Positions 1 through 11,804 of a stretch of DNA of 64,000 nt are shown in pieces. A model generated the notes under the pieces. It had not been told where the DNA came from. It was given only the letters and a program-made list of their open reading frames with translations, and made no database searches. The stretch comes from Trebouxia sp. TZW2008 (taxonomy: Eukaryota > Chlorophyta > Trebouxiophyceae > Trebouxiales > Trebouxiaceae). The DNA lies in contig BDIU01000366.1 of NCBI GenBank assembly GCA_002118135.1, positions 1 to 64,000 of the forward strand, read 5' to 3'. How positions within the stretch are numbered: the stretch's first letter is position 1; the number at the start of each line of letters is the position of its first letter. A program made the position numbers and the translations under genes.

Positions 1-1179
1 TTGCATGCTATGGGGTGGAGATGAGTTGCGGGCTCAGCGTCCCAAAAATAACGGCTAGACTAACCGTGACCCGCAGCACCCCGCACGTGTCCCGTCTATA
101 TCGTTACACCATTAGCCTAACCCTAAGCCATGACATAAACTCTAATGCTAACTCTGAATAATGCTGGAAACATGAGGGGTACAAATGGATTGAACACAGC
201 AGGTCAGCTGGTCTTGCAAGAACTGTATTCCCATAGGCCTCTGCCTCACGCAGGCCAAACAGACCCATCAGTCAAGCAGTGATTTGACTACCTGTTTGCT
301 CATAGGCAGAGTCCTAAGCCATGACATATATTCTAATGCTAACTCTGGGAACATGAGGGCTACAAATGGATTACCCCTCACGAGCTTGGGCAGACATCAA
401 TGCAGAAGTCAGTGCATATGGATTGAGCAGCATGCACTTCAGCAAAGCAGCTGATGCCAATGCTTACAAGCCAAGACCAATTCAGATCTGTCAACAATTC
501 ATAAACACAAGATCGAACACAGCATGCGATGCAGCTGGAGGTTCGATTTGACACTAGCACAGTTGGATTGTGACTGGAGCTCGTGAAAAAGCTGCAGCAT
601 GCCCTTTTTAAACAACCCAAGCAGCCTACAAAGCAGATTATAATTGCTCCTGCATGCACTGCAAAAAGCTGGTGCCAGGCAGAACACATGCCCCACACCA
701 TCCCTGGTCACATTGAAGAATTGTAAGACTAGATTTAGCCATGCTCAACTATTGCGTCGCCCACGACTTCACTGAGACCCCATCTTGTATTGAAGGCCAC
801 TTGCTGAAGAGCTGACAACACCTATTTGATTAGACTAAACTGCGTTCCCTTGGGGTTTGACCACAGTGAGATGCAATCCAAACCAAAGCAACTGCCCACA
901 GACATGGAGATACCATCTTGCGTTGAAGGCCATTTGCTGAGGAGACAACAGCTCCTGTTTGATCAGATTGTGGTCATGTGAGCTTTGACCACAGTAAGAG
1001 GCAATTCAAACCAGATTCATCGACCACAGACATGCTCAGTATGATCAGACTTGGCTGTGGTCCCCTGAGCTTTGAACACAGAAAGAGGCAATTCAAACCA
1101 GAGCAACTGCCCACAGACACGTTGTATATGGTTGCAGGTACTGCCAACGACTAACTCCAATGACGTCAGGCGGGGCCGA
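1..1179. other. Intergenic sequence with short local duplications
   Basis: No gene is supported here. Two local duplications are visible. A block beginning with cctaagccatgacat is at about 116-190 and again at about 313-372. A block carrying the words accatcttg and gaaggcca is at about 776-840 and again at about 905-966. The stretch lies 3' of the ProT-like gene, so its right edge may include that gene's 3' UTR. Confidence 0.5.
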
Positions 1180-4100
1180 CTACAGATTGGCAAAGACATG
1201 GTAGTTTACGGAGTCCACCACAATGTACCGAATGGAGGAAACTGATGATACGATGGTCACAAAAAAGAGCATCACGCACAGCACTCCATTGATGATATTG
1301 ATGAAAAGCGGGGTCTTCTTACCATACACCTGCATACACACGACGCTCATTTGCAGCCCTTGAAAATGCCTACTGATCAGTACATTGACAATGGTGTCGA
1401 GTCTCGCTCTTGACTTGACTAGGTACAGTGCAAAACTACAGCACATGTATGTATGCCCGAGCACACGTTCATCAGAGCTGCTCGCAGGAATTGACCTACT
1501 GTGACTGTATAGTGAGGCATGTGCACATGACAAAGGATCAAAGGACAGTCTTCAAGAGCAAGCGACGCATGAGCGCAACATCTGTTGAGCACCTGGTGAA
1601 GCCAGTGTTATGCAATGCTGAAAGGTGACAACACACTGAGCAACAAGCAAAGCACCAAGAGCAGGGCCAAACACACCTTCACTGTCATTGCCAACACCAA
1701 CACAAAGTCCAGTGGCAATGCATTGAGAGACCCAGTCAGTGCAATGAAAGCAGTGCTACGGAGTCAGTGAAGAAGGAGAGCAATGGGACAGGATGACAGT
1801 GCACGTACAACAGCAGAGACCATCTTCAAAGAAGGGCAAAAGCATACCTTTAATGTCATTGCCAGCACAAGCACAAAGTCCAGCGGCAAAGCACTGAGGG
1901 ATCCAGTCAGAGCAATGAAGTCACCAAAGAAGGGGAGCAATGCCGCAACAAATGTTGTCAGGGCAATGTAGATGCTCCTGGTAATAAAGCGCTCTGCAAT
2001 GTTGAAGAAGGACCAGGTGCCTTCATTTCTGCGACCCCAAGCTGTGTCGATGCACTCGTAGATGGGGCAGGCATAGATCTGCATCAACATACAAGCAGTC
2101 AAGCCATGACAATGTTCCTGTATGCAATGCTCAAACCAGGCCGTCTGCAAGTGTGTCAATGCACTCGTAGGTGGGGCAAGCATAGATCTGCATCAACATA
2201 CAGGCAGTCAAGCCATGACAATGTTCATGCATGCAAGGGTGCAGGCGGGTGCAGCAGAATACAGCATAGCCAAACTCATGCAGATAAGCAGGCCATGCAT
2301 CAAGAATTACATTGAAGGAAACAATGGTCTGAAGAGCTGCAGCAATACACAACACAGCAGGGTTCATGCAGACAAGCAAACTGGACCAAATGTGCAACAA
2401 GATCCAAAGCGCGCGCAAGGTCAACATCTGCACCCCATGTTGATGACTAACAGGGCAGGAGACAATGATCTGGATAGCTGATCTGAACAGTTGCAGCCTC
2501 ATGCACCAGAACAACGTCCATGCAGAGATACGCAGACCATGTCCACTCACATGGAAGGAGACAATGATCTGAACAGCTGCGCAAACGTAAGCCAGGGCTA
2601 TAGCCCACTTGGGTCCGCTGCTGCTGTAAAGGATGTTGTACCCGACCTCATTACCATAAGCCCAGTAGCCTACAAAGCTGAGGAAGAGGAAGGGGACGCT
2701 GCCCACAAGGTAGTTGAAGGGCAGTGTCTTTCTAATCATGTTACGTGCTGCTGGGGCTCTTACTGTGGCCTGCATTAGCATTGACAAGTTGTCAGCAGTC
2801 CTGCTATGCTTGAGCGCCGGTGTCACCAGCGTCGAGGGAGCATCAATGTCTTAGTAATCACTTTGCGTGCTGCTGGGGCATTCACTTTGAGTGCTGTTGG
2901 GGCCCACACATTGGCCTCTATCAGGACGTCACATTTGTATTAGCATATGTATAGGTGTCAGCATGTGTATAAGTATCAGCATATACATGCCTGTCCGCAC
3001 ATATATGTGCACCACCATACGCATGTGTCAGTAATCCTTAACAAGGACTCCTTATATGCTTCCAGCGCCTGTTTAATGCATAAGAGCAGTTGTGCCGTGT
3101 TTGCACATGCAAGCAGATCTTGAAATCGCCTGCTTGAGCACACATATGTCCCCAGCAGTTGCTGAAATGCTTGAGCGCTGGATTGAAGCAGTTGTTGTCT
3201 TATATTCTTGAGCGCTAGGTCGGAGCAGATGCTGGCTGATATGCTTGTGCTCTGTGCTGAAGCAGGTGATGTCTTATATGCTTGGGGGCTGTGTTGAAGC
3301 AAGTGTTGTCTCATATGCTTGGGCACTGGATCACAGCAGGCGTTATCCAGTAGTTGATGCATATGTACAGAAAACATGCTGCCTGTCAATTGCTGGCACT
3401 GTATGTTCTGTGTTGTGCATCTTCTGTACCTGGATTTCTGGCAGGATGACAGTGTTGAAGGCGAAAGCCATAGTTCCAAGTGCCCCCATTGCATCAAAAG
3501 CCTTTGTAGGCTTGCTGCCCTCAACACTATAGCTAGGACTGGCATGTCGGCCTGCATGCCAACAGCACTTCATTTCAGCTGTGCGATGCTCAAGCATGGC
3601 TTTCAAGCATCAAATTGAGCAATATACAGCATCATTCACCAAAAGGCATAAGCATGCAACAAGCTGCAGCCTATCATGCACAATTTGGACATTTGATCTG
3701 TTCTTGACAGCAGCACTTGCTGTCATGGAATGCAATGACGACAGGGATGGCAACAAAGATGAGGACCAAGACACAGCTGAGTGATAACAACCAGAGGCGT
3801 ACCAATGCACTGATGGTATATGGAGTGCAACCAACAGCAACAGCAATAAAGATTAGGACCAAAACACAGCTGAGTGACAATCACAGATAATGTGCAATTC
3901 ACAGATGGTGATGCTGACCAAGGTGGACTGCAATGCCAGCAGGGACAGCAACACAAAGATGAAGACCAAGACACAGGCGAGTGATGGTTGCAGGCTTAAC
4001 AAAGATCAGGATCAAAACACAGCTGAGTGATGACCACAGCTTTACCATCATAGAATGCAATGCTGACAGGGACGGCAACAAAGATCAGGATCAAAACACA

Positions 4101-5880
4101 GGTGACTGATAACCACAGGCTTACCGTCATGGAATGCAATGCCAACAGGGATGGCAACGAAGACGAGGACCAAAACACAGCTGAGGGATGACCACAGGCG
4201 CAGCAGATGAAGGTTTGGCACGCTGACAGCAAACAGACCAACAGCAGCACCAGCCACTACAATCCACTCAGCCAAGGAAAAGTACTTCTCATCGTACAAG
4301 GTGAACACGCCCTGCACACACCAAGATGTGTTGTTACATGTGTCGTCACACATGTCATCATACATGGTGATCACGCCCTGCATTCAGCAAGCAGTGGCTT
4401 TGCAGGTGTGATCACACAAGGTAGAGACACCCTGCATCAGCATTGGCATCTGCTTACATGTGCATTGACTGTATGAACAGCTGTGAATTAGGCTTATGCC
4501 CAGACAATACATGCCACACATTGACTCAGGGCACAATCATGTACCAATTTCCACAGTACACGAGCACTGGCATGCTGCTGATTTGCACCCTTCAATCCTT
4601 GTACAGTCTGCTGTTGCATAGCATGCCAAGGTGCACTTGTACACAAGCAATTTTTACCTTCAAAGACTGTCCACACAACACAACCAGACCAATATTGGCA
4701 CACAGGAGGTTCAGCCACTGCAGAGCGAAGGTCATGATGTATGCCGGCTTGCCTGCAGCACACAACAAGAAGTTTGAGTGCACGGGCTGCAGCAAAACTT
4801 GCAGTATGCAATGCATGCTATGTGTAGTGTGTATGCTAACAGCTCTAATGCCATGCAATGCATGCTGTGTGTTGTGTATGCAATGATGTTATTGCAACAT
4901 CAGCAATTGTGCATGTATGATGAATGCTAGGAGTGATTTGTATGCAAGGGCTACAGCAGACATTGTCCAGATGCCCTGCTTTTGCAACATGCTTAATGTG
5001 TACTGTATACATGCTACATGATCTTGATGTGCAAGGGCTAAAACAGACTTTGTTCATAAATAATGCTTTTGGAACATGCTTACTATACTACTGTATGCGT
5101 GCTTTATGGAGTTTGCATGCAAAATTATAGCAGGCTCACCAAAGACTTCGCCAGCAAGGTCTCTGAAACGGATATTCCTGTGGCCCTTGTAGTTGTGCAG
5201 GCGGCACAAACAGCAATTGCAGTAGAAGGACAAGATGCCAAATAAGATGAAGAGAGTGGCTCCAGCGCCCCACCCCAAAAAGGACATGATCAGGAAGGGG
5301 TATCCCAGAATGAATGCATTGTCCAGTGCAGCAATCATGTGGAAGCCCACTTCCCATGGAGAGTCTGCATTATTGAAACTCGGCAACTTTACAGTCATGT
5401 CAGTGCATTGTTATGAGACAGTTGATGCACAGAGGCTTAAGCTCAAGTCAAGCAGACAATGCATGCATGGTGACTCATTCTCATGCAGCTCTGCAATACT
5501 CAGGACAGCTGCAACGACTGATTACAAGCAGATGCTGACAGAGTTAACTGACACTTGCAGGACAAAGTTGAGTGCATTGTTGCAGCAATGCATTGTTGCT
5601 GGACGGGTCCTGCACAGTGTCTTGCAATGACAATGCATGCATACTAGACATAGCCCTGCAGCTTCAAACACTGATAACAGCAGCAATGTTCTTGTCACCA
5701 AGCAGATGCTGGTCTGGTCCGCAATGGTTGTGTGAAGCGCGGCTGCATACCTTTGCCAACCTCGTGGACTGTGACCTTTGACACCTTTTCGGTGGAAGAC
5801 TTGCCGTTAGCTTCGGGGTCGTACATGTGAGCTGAATGGGCTGAATCGTCTATGTAGCCATTTGGCTTCTGCACGTCCAT
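1180..5880 (-). CDS. ProT-like amino acid transporter (AAAP family)
   Basis: Predicted proton-coupled plasma-membrane permease of the amino acid/auxin permease family. It is closest in pattern to plant proline/GABA/betaine transporters (ProT). Eight exons join in frame: 5751-5880, 5140-5364, 4658-4752, 4125-4311, 3430-3551, 2551-2769, 1848-2078 and 1180-1329, giving 452 aa, the usual ProT length. Recognisable blocks are HNYKGHRNIRFRDLAGEVFG, FNTVILPEIQATVRAP, FVGYWAYGNE, ACPIYECIDT, ALLPFFGDFIALTG and the C-terminal VDSVNYHVFANL. The N-terminal 40 residues are hydrophilic and cytosolic-like. The ATG at 5880 is the first in the frame. The substrate is inferred only from family resemblance. Introns contain decayed extra copies of exons 4, 6 and 7. 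Confidence 0.9.
1655..2481 (-). repeat. Partial exon copies in ProT-like gene introns (exons 6 and 7)
   Basis: The intron after exon 7 carries a diverged copy of the 3' part of that exon at about 1661-1760. The intron before exon 7 carries another copy of its start (Y-A-C-P-T-Y-E-C-I-D) at about 2150-2190. Two further fragments resemble the end of exon 6 (A-I-Q-I-I-V-S) at about 2310-2345 and 2455-2481. None is needed for a continuous reading frame. Confidence 0.7.
3716..4120 (-). repeat. Tandem copies of the 3' half of ProT-like exon 4
   Basis: Downstream of functional exon 4 (4125-4311), the segment encoding S-C-V-L-V-L-x-F-V-A-I-P-V-x-I-A-F-x-D recurs about five times, near 4045-4110, 4005-4030, 3930-3990, 3850-3875 and 3722-3785. 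Copies are diverged and at least one is truncated. Several keep a GT dinucleotide where the exon 4 donor lies. Confidence 0.75.
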
Positions 5881-6756
5881 GTCTGCAAAGCTAGATGTTC
5901 ACGCGGCGTTGCGTCTATCCTCTGCAGCGCAGACACCCAGTGTCCAGTGACGCTGTTTGCGCGTGGGAACATCATGCTGGCGAAAGGCAGAAAGAGGTGC
6001 TCTGATGCTCGAGTAACAGCAGCAAGCTGAGTTGATTTGTGCGTGTCAAACTGAGTGCGCTTTGTCGCTCGGCCTTGACTCGTGTAACAGTCACATCAGT
6101 CACAATAGAATGCTGCGACTCGGGCATGCGACGTTCAGCGGCGCGCGAGGGGGCACATACCTACGTAACATCAAGGAACGACAGTCGGCTGTCCGCTATC
6201 CTGTCTCCAATAAAAAAACCTTACGAGACTGTATTGTAACAAAGTTAGTTTAACCTCCTGCGGCGGAAGTCGACACGGCTTCTGTCGAGCAGACTGCTTG
6301 CCGGCAAGCTTGCGCGTTTGCGGAACTGGTCTCAGCAAAAGCAAATCTCCACTGTGACAAAGGTACAGAACGATTTCTGCAGTAGCGCAAAGGGCACTCA
6401 CGCAGAAGCAGTTTGTCAAGGGTCCAGGTCAAAAGTCATGGGGTCAAATTTGGAAGGCTCGAATTGCTCTTTCGTCTCAGCTCAGATCAGCTCAACTCAG
6501 TGAGGCTGAGAGTGGAGTTTCAACGTATTGCGTGCTCTGCGCGCTGAGCGTGCTGTGCGCGCCGGCAGCTGCCCGTCAAGTTTGACATTCCTTTGACTGC
6601 AGTAGCCAGTAGCAGGGCCATCAATTCAACCTCAGGCAAGGTGTGACTCGTAACCAGTGGTTGCAAGAAGTGCCGCTGCGTCATTTGCTGCACGGCAGCC
6701 CGCCCCGAAGCATCGCCAGACATCCCAGCAAGCACTAGACTTTGAATACCAAAACT
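5881..6756. promoter_or_regulatory. Divergent intergenic region, ProT-like gene / La gene
   Basis: This 876-bp stretch separates two divergently transcribed genes and should hold both promoters and 5' UTRs. I see no TATA box or other element that I would call with confidence, and no supported gene in it. Confidence 0.4.
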
Positions 6757-9700
6757 ATGGCACTGCCGGACGACGTCCGCGCGGCAGTGCAGAAACAGGT
6801 TGGCTCACATCTGCATCTTCTGGTATCATGCTGTTTGTGTGGCATTGTTTCAGACGTTCGTGACTTTGCAGGTCGAGTTCTATTTCAGTGATAGCAACCT
6901 GCCTAGAGATGTGTTTCTGAGAGAGAAGATTGAAGAAGATCCTGAGGTGAACAGTGCATCTCAATACTGCTTGATGCATTTGTGCTGCTCGTCACTTACG
7001 AATCATGATATGAACAGGGGTTCGTGTCCATCCCCCTACTATGCTCTTTCAAGCGTATGAGCAACACTTTAAAGCTTGCACATGGGCCTGCAGCTCCACA
7101 TGTCCCTGTGGAGCTGATACAAAAGGTAAGATTCTGCCAGCAGTTCCTGGCAAATGCGTTGATTTTCCTCACTGCATGCATTGTCCAGCGGGTTTTGACT
7201 TCTTATTGCATGCATTATCTAGTGACGCATGAATGGCACGCAGGTAGCTGAGGCACTCAGAGCCTGCGACAGCTTGACTGTCAGTGAAGATGGCAACAAA
7301 GTCAAACGCAAAGCAGTAAGTACTTCTGCCACCAAACATTCCTGTTTTCTCACACTGAGCTTCATTGAATCCACAGCTGGAGTACGAGTCAACTCTTTAA
7401 TCTGTACAATGGTTTCTTGTTGTAGTGACCTTCATTCTTGTTGTGACAACAATGAGGGTGGGAACCAAGCACTGCATTCTGGCTGCAATGGTACTTCTTA
7501 GCATTGCAAACTCAATGAACTGGCAATCTCTTGGTGACAAAAGCAGTTGTGGCATCAAGAAGTGTCTGTACATACTTTCACTATATGGGTGCAATGTTGC
7601 AGAGCCTGACCTCCCCAGAAACGCTGGTCAAGGAGGTGAACGCACGCAGTTTGTATGCCAGCCCTTTCCCATACAATAGTACTCTGGACGAACTGACAGC
7701 CTTCTTTGCACATCAAGGCCAGGTAAGGTTCAAAAGGCTACATCTGCTTCCCACCACATGGGTGCACATGTGTGAGATCATGCTGGAGATCCTGGTTTCA
7801 TCACAATGTACATTTCATGGTCTCATGCACACCAACAGTCTTTGCTCCGCTGACACTGCACCATCATGTTTGTTGTGCCGAGTTGTGTGTCTGCTTATCC
7901 AAAAGCACCACTTGCATGATATCAGCACAACATGATTTGACTGCATGCATGCAGGTGAACAGTGTGCGTATGAGGCGGCACCTCACCAGCAAAGATTTCA
8001 GAGGCTCTGTGTTTGTGGAGTTCATTGATGAAGACACCTCTGAGCAGGTGCTGCGCTTTGCTTCATGCTTGATGAGCATGTTGCTTTGCATCTGCTGACA
8101 TTCCTCATTCTAATGCCTCAGGATGCCTCTGCTGCACCTGAGATTGTGCTTTGATCTGGTGCAGAACAAATATTTAAGAAAATGCTCATCTTGCAGAGCA
8201 TGATGTATGACAATGGACACCTGCCATTTTTGCTCAGCTCACTGATTCATTGCACATGTCAGAGAACAGATTTGGCATGGACCATTGCAGGTTCTGAAGA
8301 AGAGTCTCAAGCATGCAGGAGCAGTCCTGAACCTAGAACGCAAAAATGACTACATGCAGCGCAAAATTCATGAGCGAAGTCTGGCACCCAACTCCATCCA
8401 GAACGGTGGTGAGCAGGTAAGCAGCTGCAACGACACAGCGCCTACATCTGAGGCTTTGTTGCGCCAGAGTGGATGGGGTGGTCTTGCGTCTTGCTGCTTG
8501 TCAGAGGTCAACTGCATTTGCAAAGGGTGAAAGCAATTTTGGCAAAGCTACTGCTCAGCTGTTTGCTCCTGTTGCATCTAATCAAGCAGCTTACTCTGCA
8601 ACTGTTGTAACCAAATGTAAGAAACCCCAAGACCACTGTGGGCTTGATGTGGTGACAGTGGTGATGGCTGCAGATGGATGTGGACGGCGCTGCAGCTTCT
8701 GATGACGCACCAGACGGCGTGCCAGCCAGTGAAGAATTTCCAGCAGCTCCTCAGCCTTCAACATCCCAAGCAGCAGCATCACAACCAGCAGCAGCAAGCG
8801 CCCAAGCATCCTCATCACAGCCAGCGGCGGCAACTGTGCAAGCCGCTGCAGCCCAGCCAGAGTCTAGTGATGCTGCTGCTGCTGCTGCTGGGCCTGCTCA
8901 GAATGGCATGGCTGAAGGCCCTGCAGTGGACTTTGTTCCTGGCACTGTCCTGCAGTTTGACTTCGAACCAGATCAGGTTGCAGACAACAAGAGCTTGAAC
9001 TTCAGAGCCATTCGACCTGTGTTTGGAGGCAAGGAGGGTGGTGTGAGGCACTGCCAGTATGACCATGTGAGTTCGTGCCCATCAGCAAGCAGCTGCTGGC
9101 ATGCCTGATGTACATATGTCGTGATGTCCTGTTTCTATGTACATGCTTGCAGGCAGCATGCAGCATTTGCAAGCCCGGGAGCAGCGCTCTAAATGCCTTG
9201 CGTATGTTGAACGTAAATGCTGCTCTATGTTCATGGGTGTTCCCAGACAGCTGTTGTTCACGCCTTCATTTGCTGGTGGTTATGGCATGCATCATGCTCT
9301 GTACTTCACACCTTGACGTGCGCTGCATTGCTTGAAGTTTGAGCTGAACATAGCAGCGCTGTGCTTGACTGTCAAGTGCATCACAGCTGGCTGTATGATT
9401 TCTTGTGTGTGCATAGCCAATGCACCTGACACGTGCCACATGTGCTGCAGGGCGGAACAACAGGCTACGTGCGCTTTGAGACTCCAGAGCAGGCAACAAT
9501 CTCCTTGAAATCAGCAGATGACGGCAAGCTAGTAATTTGCGGGTGCAGTGCAACAGTGAAGATGCTGGAAGGGCAGGAAGAAGAGGACTACTTCAAGAAG
9601 GTGAGCAGTGCAGCTGTGCAACTTGTCTTATCTCGAGCTGCAACTGTTCAAGCTGTAGCAATATAGCACAGATGAACTCCTTTGCACATTTCCGTTTGTC

Positions 9701-10163
9701 TTAAGAGCTAAGACGATCGCCCTAGTCAAGCTACCCACCAAACACTGTTCCTTTATGATAAGTCGAAAACTCCTTTATGATAAGTCGAAAACAACAAAAG
9801 TGAGAGGAAAACAGTTTGCTGGCAGGACGACTGTCTTGAATACACTTTGCTGTCCTTTGATCTTGCACTGACAAGCAAACATGGTAGGAATCGCTTGCTC
9901 AGCTACGCATCTGGGTGGACATGCAGGCTGATGAGCATATCAAAGCCGCAGCCCAGAGAGGGCCAGCTGAGCCCTGGAGGGGTGCGAGGAGTGGCTTCAG
10001 GGGTAGGGGTGACAGAGGCAGGGGTGGTTTCAGAGGCAGGGGTGACAGGGGTAGGGGTCGTGGAGGCAGGGGGGGTGGCAGGGGAGGGCGAGGTCAGGGC
10101 CAGAAGAGGGCTCGTGAAGGAGGGGAGCTTCAGGGCGGTTACAAGCTCGCCAAGACAGACTGA
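6757..10163 (+). CDS. La ribonucleoprotein (La/SSB homolog)
   Basis: RNA chaperone expected to bind the 3' oligo-U of RNA polymerase III transcripts in the nucleus. Ten exons join in frame: 6757-6798, 6872-6946, 7018-7125, 7244-7315, 7603-7722, 7955-8047, 8291-8416, 8674-9066, 9451-9600 and 9927-10163, giving 471 aa. The La motif is clear (VEFYFSDSNLPRDVFLREKI, then GFVSIPLLCSFKRMSNTL). RRM1 has SLYASPFP and GSVFVEFIDEDT. A low-complexity Ala/Ser/Gln linker leads to a second RRM-like part (GTVLQFDFEPDQ, TTGYVRFETPEQA). The C-terminus has a Gly/Arg-rich (RGRGGRGG-type) tail and ends K-L-A-K-T-D. Compared with animal La, a stretch of about 17 residues (L-A-H-G-P-A-A to I-Q-K) extends exon 3 inside the La motif. 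Confidence 0.93.
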
Positions 10164-10630
10164 TGCACCAGCAAAATCGTTATTGCCCTTGCTAGCGACA
10201 GAAACTGTCAATCAGTCCCCAACATAGCAGGTGTTTGCAAGTGTTACATTAGGCTAGAAGTGTTTGACTGCATGTGCTGAATAGAGAAACATCTGTTGTG
10301 CATGATCATAGCATCAGCAGCAAGGTATACGCAAGATGGCTGGCACAGAAATCAGCATTGAGTATGATTTCACAGCTGTGCAAAGTTCCTCAAAAATGTT
10401 TCAGCCGCATTCTAAATACACTACACAAGCTTCAAGTCTCCAACATTTACTCAGGACATGTGCACAAGATCTTCAAAGTTCAGGAGTCACTCGACCATCA
10501 ACACGTCAGTGCACAATCTATGAATGTCACGTCCTGTGCTTATCAGTCACTGCAAGACACTGAAGATGGGGATGTTCAGAAGTTCTTTGTCTGCTGCAAC
10601 AGGCACAAGATACTATAGACTAGGACCACT

Positions 10631-11278
10631 TCAAACCAGCCCTACTACACCTGGTCCTTGTGCTGATTGTGCTTGCAGAACAACGTAAGCCCATATGCAT
10701 CCAGCAGCAACTACACCAATGTAGCATAGTAAGAACACCATGCCACCTAACAGAGTTCCAATAGCCACAAATGTGGCATGCGGCAGCCACGTCAATGCAA
10801 TTCCTTTTGATGAAACATACTGGCCTTTCAAAAATATAGTGCTTGCTATTTCCACTACTGTCCATACTTTCTTGTCATAGTTGACTTGATTCAGGAAATG
10901 ACCAACAAAATTGTGACAATTCTGTGAGAGCAGTGAGTATGGCTTCAGCTGGTATAAAGAAGTGCATGCTTGCAGAGCCTTGTCCCAATGTGCCGAAGTG
11001 CTGCGAGTGCTCGTAGGTGATGCCGTCTCGTCTTCAGGAAAAGTCGCTAGCTCTGGATCTAGTAACAAGTATTTCGTGGGATTCCCAAAAGCTAAAGCGT
11101 CCATTGCGACATAGTACGATCCAGCAAAGTCAAGAATGATCCCGCTGCTCAAACAGATGCCAATGTGACCGACGAAAGGTAACAGCCACGTGAGAACGGG
11201 TATCGGAGTCCACACGATACAGTAAGGGAAACGCTTTGGGGGCGTGATTGCTCTTTGTCTTGCAGCTGCTGGATGCAT
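10631..11278 (-). CDS. TMEM222: TMEM222 / RTE1-family membrane protein (DUF778)
   Basis: Single-exon gene of 215 aa. It has the family signature (K/R)-FPYCIVWTPIPVLTWLLP-x-VGHIGIC, then DFAGSYYVAMDALAFGNPTKY, the conserved Cys/His patch QNCHNFVGHFLN and a C-terminal pair of hydrophobic helices (about residues 160-205). In flowering plants the relative RTE1 acts with the ethylene receptor ETR1 at the Golgi/ER; in animals TMEM222 is a membrane protein of poorly known function. Which role applies here cannot be told. The ATG at 11278 is the first in the frame; an upstream GTG at 11305 would add nine residues. The gene is intron-less, unlike its neighbours, and is convergent with the La gene (about 470 bp between stop codons). 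Confidence 0.92.
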   Translation of the reverse strand: MHPAAARQRAITPPKRFPYCIVWTPIPVLTWLLPFVGHIGICLSSGIILDFAGSYYVAMDALAFGNPTKYLLLDPELATFPEDETASPTSTRSTSAHWDKALQACTSLYQLKPYSLLSQNCHNFVGHFLNQVNYDKKVWTVVEIASTIFLKGQYVSSKGIALTWLPHATFVAIGTLLGGMVFLLCYIGVVAAGCIWAYVVLQAQSAQGPGVVGLV

Positions 11279-11804
11279 TACTGATACACTGCTTTCCGTC
11301 GTCACCGTACTCTGTTTGTCTGCACGGCTGCGTCACCAAAGGAAAGGCGCGACGAACGAAGGCATGTGAGCGACTTCCATATCTGACTTGCACATAAAGT
11401 CTCTGAGCAAAGCGCAGAATGGGCTGTTCAGAACGCTGACACGTTGTCGGTGAATCACGGACGTGAAAGCCCAGAGCACGAGCGACTACAGGCTTGTGTA
11501 CAGCAACCCTGCCTGTGTGAAGTTGATGGAAACATTGGTCTCGGAGCTGTGGCAAAGATGGGGAAAATCCGATAGATTCTTCTTCCTCGCACGCACGGTA
11601 CTAAAAGTTAGTCACTTGATCATCAAATACATTGCGTCAAGTTGCCCGTCAAGCGACATTGACGTTACGCACCGGGTTATCTATCGCATCAGGCTTGATG
11701 AAATATGCTCTTGAGCCTCGACATTTAAGAGCAGCAGAACGCGCCGTCACACATGGCTCGCATTCGCGCACCTTGCTTCATAGACCTGGTCTTGTCACTG
11801 CAAT

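Noticed and set aside
10631..11305. Longer TMEM222 start at 11305
   Set aside because: The first codon there is GTG; the first ATG in frame is 11278, and the extra residues have no conserved match.
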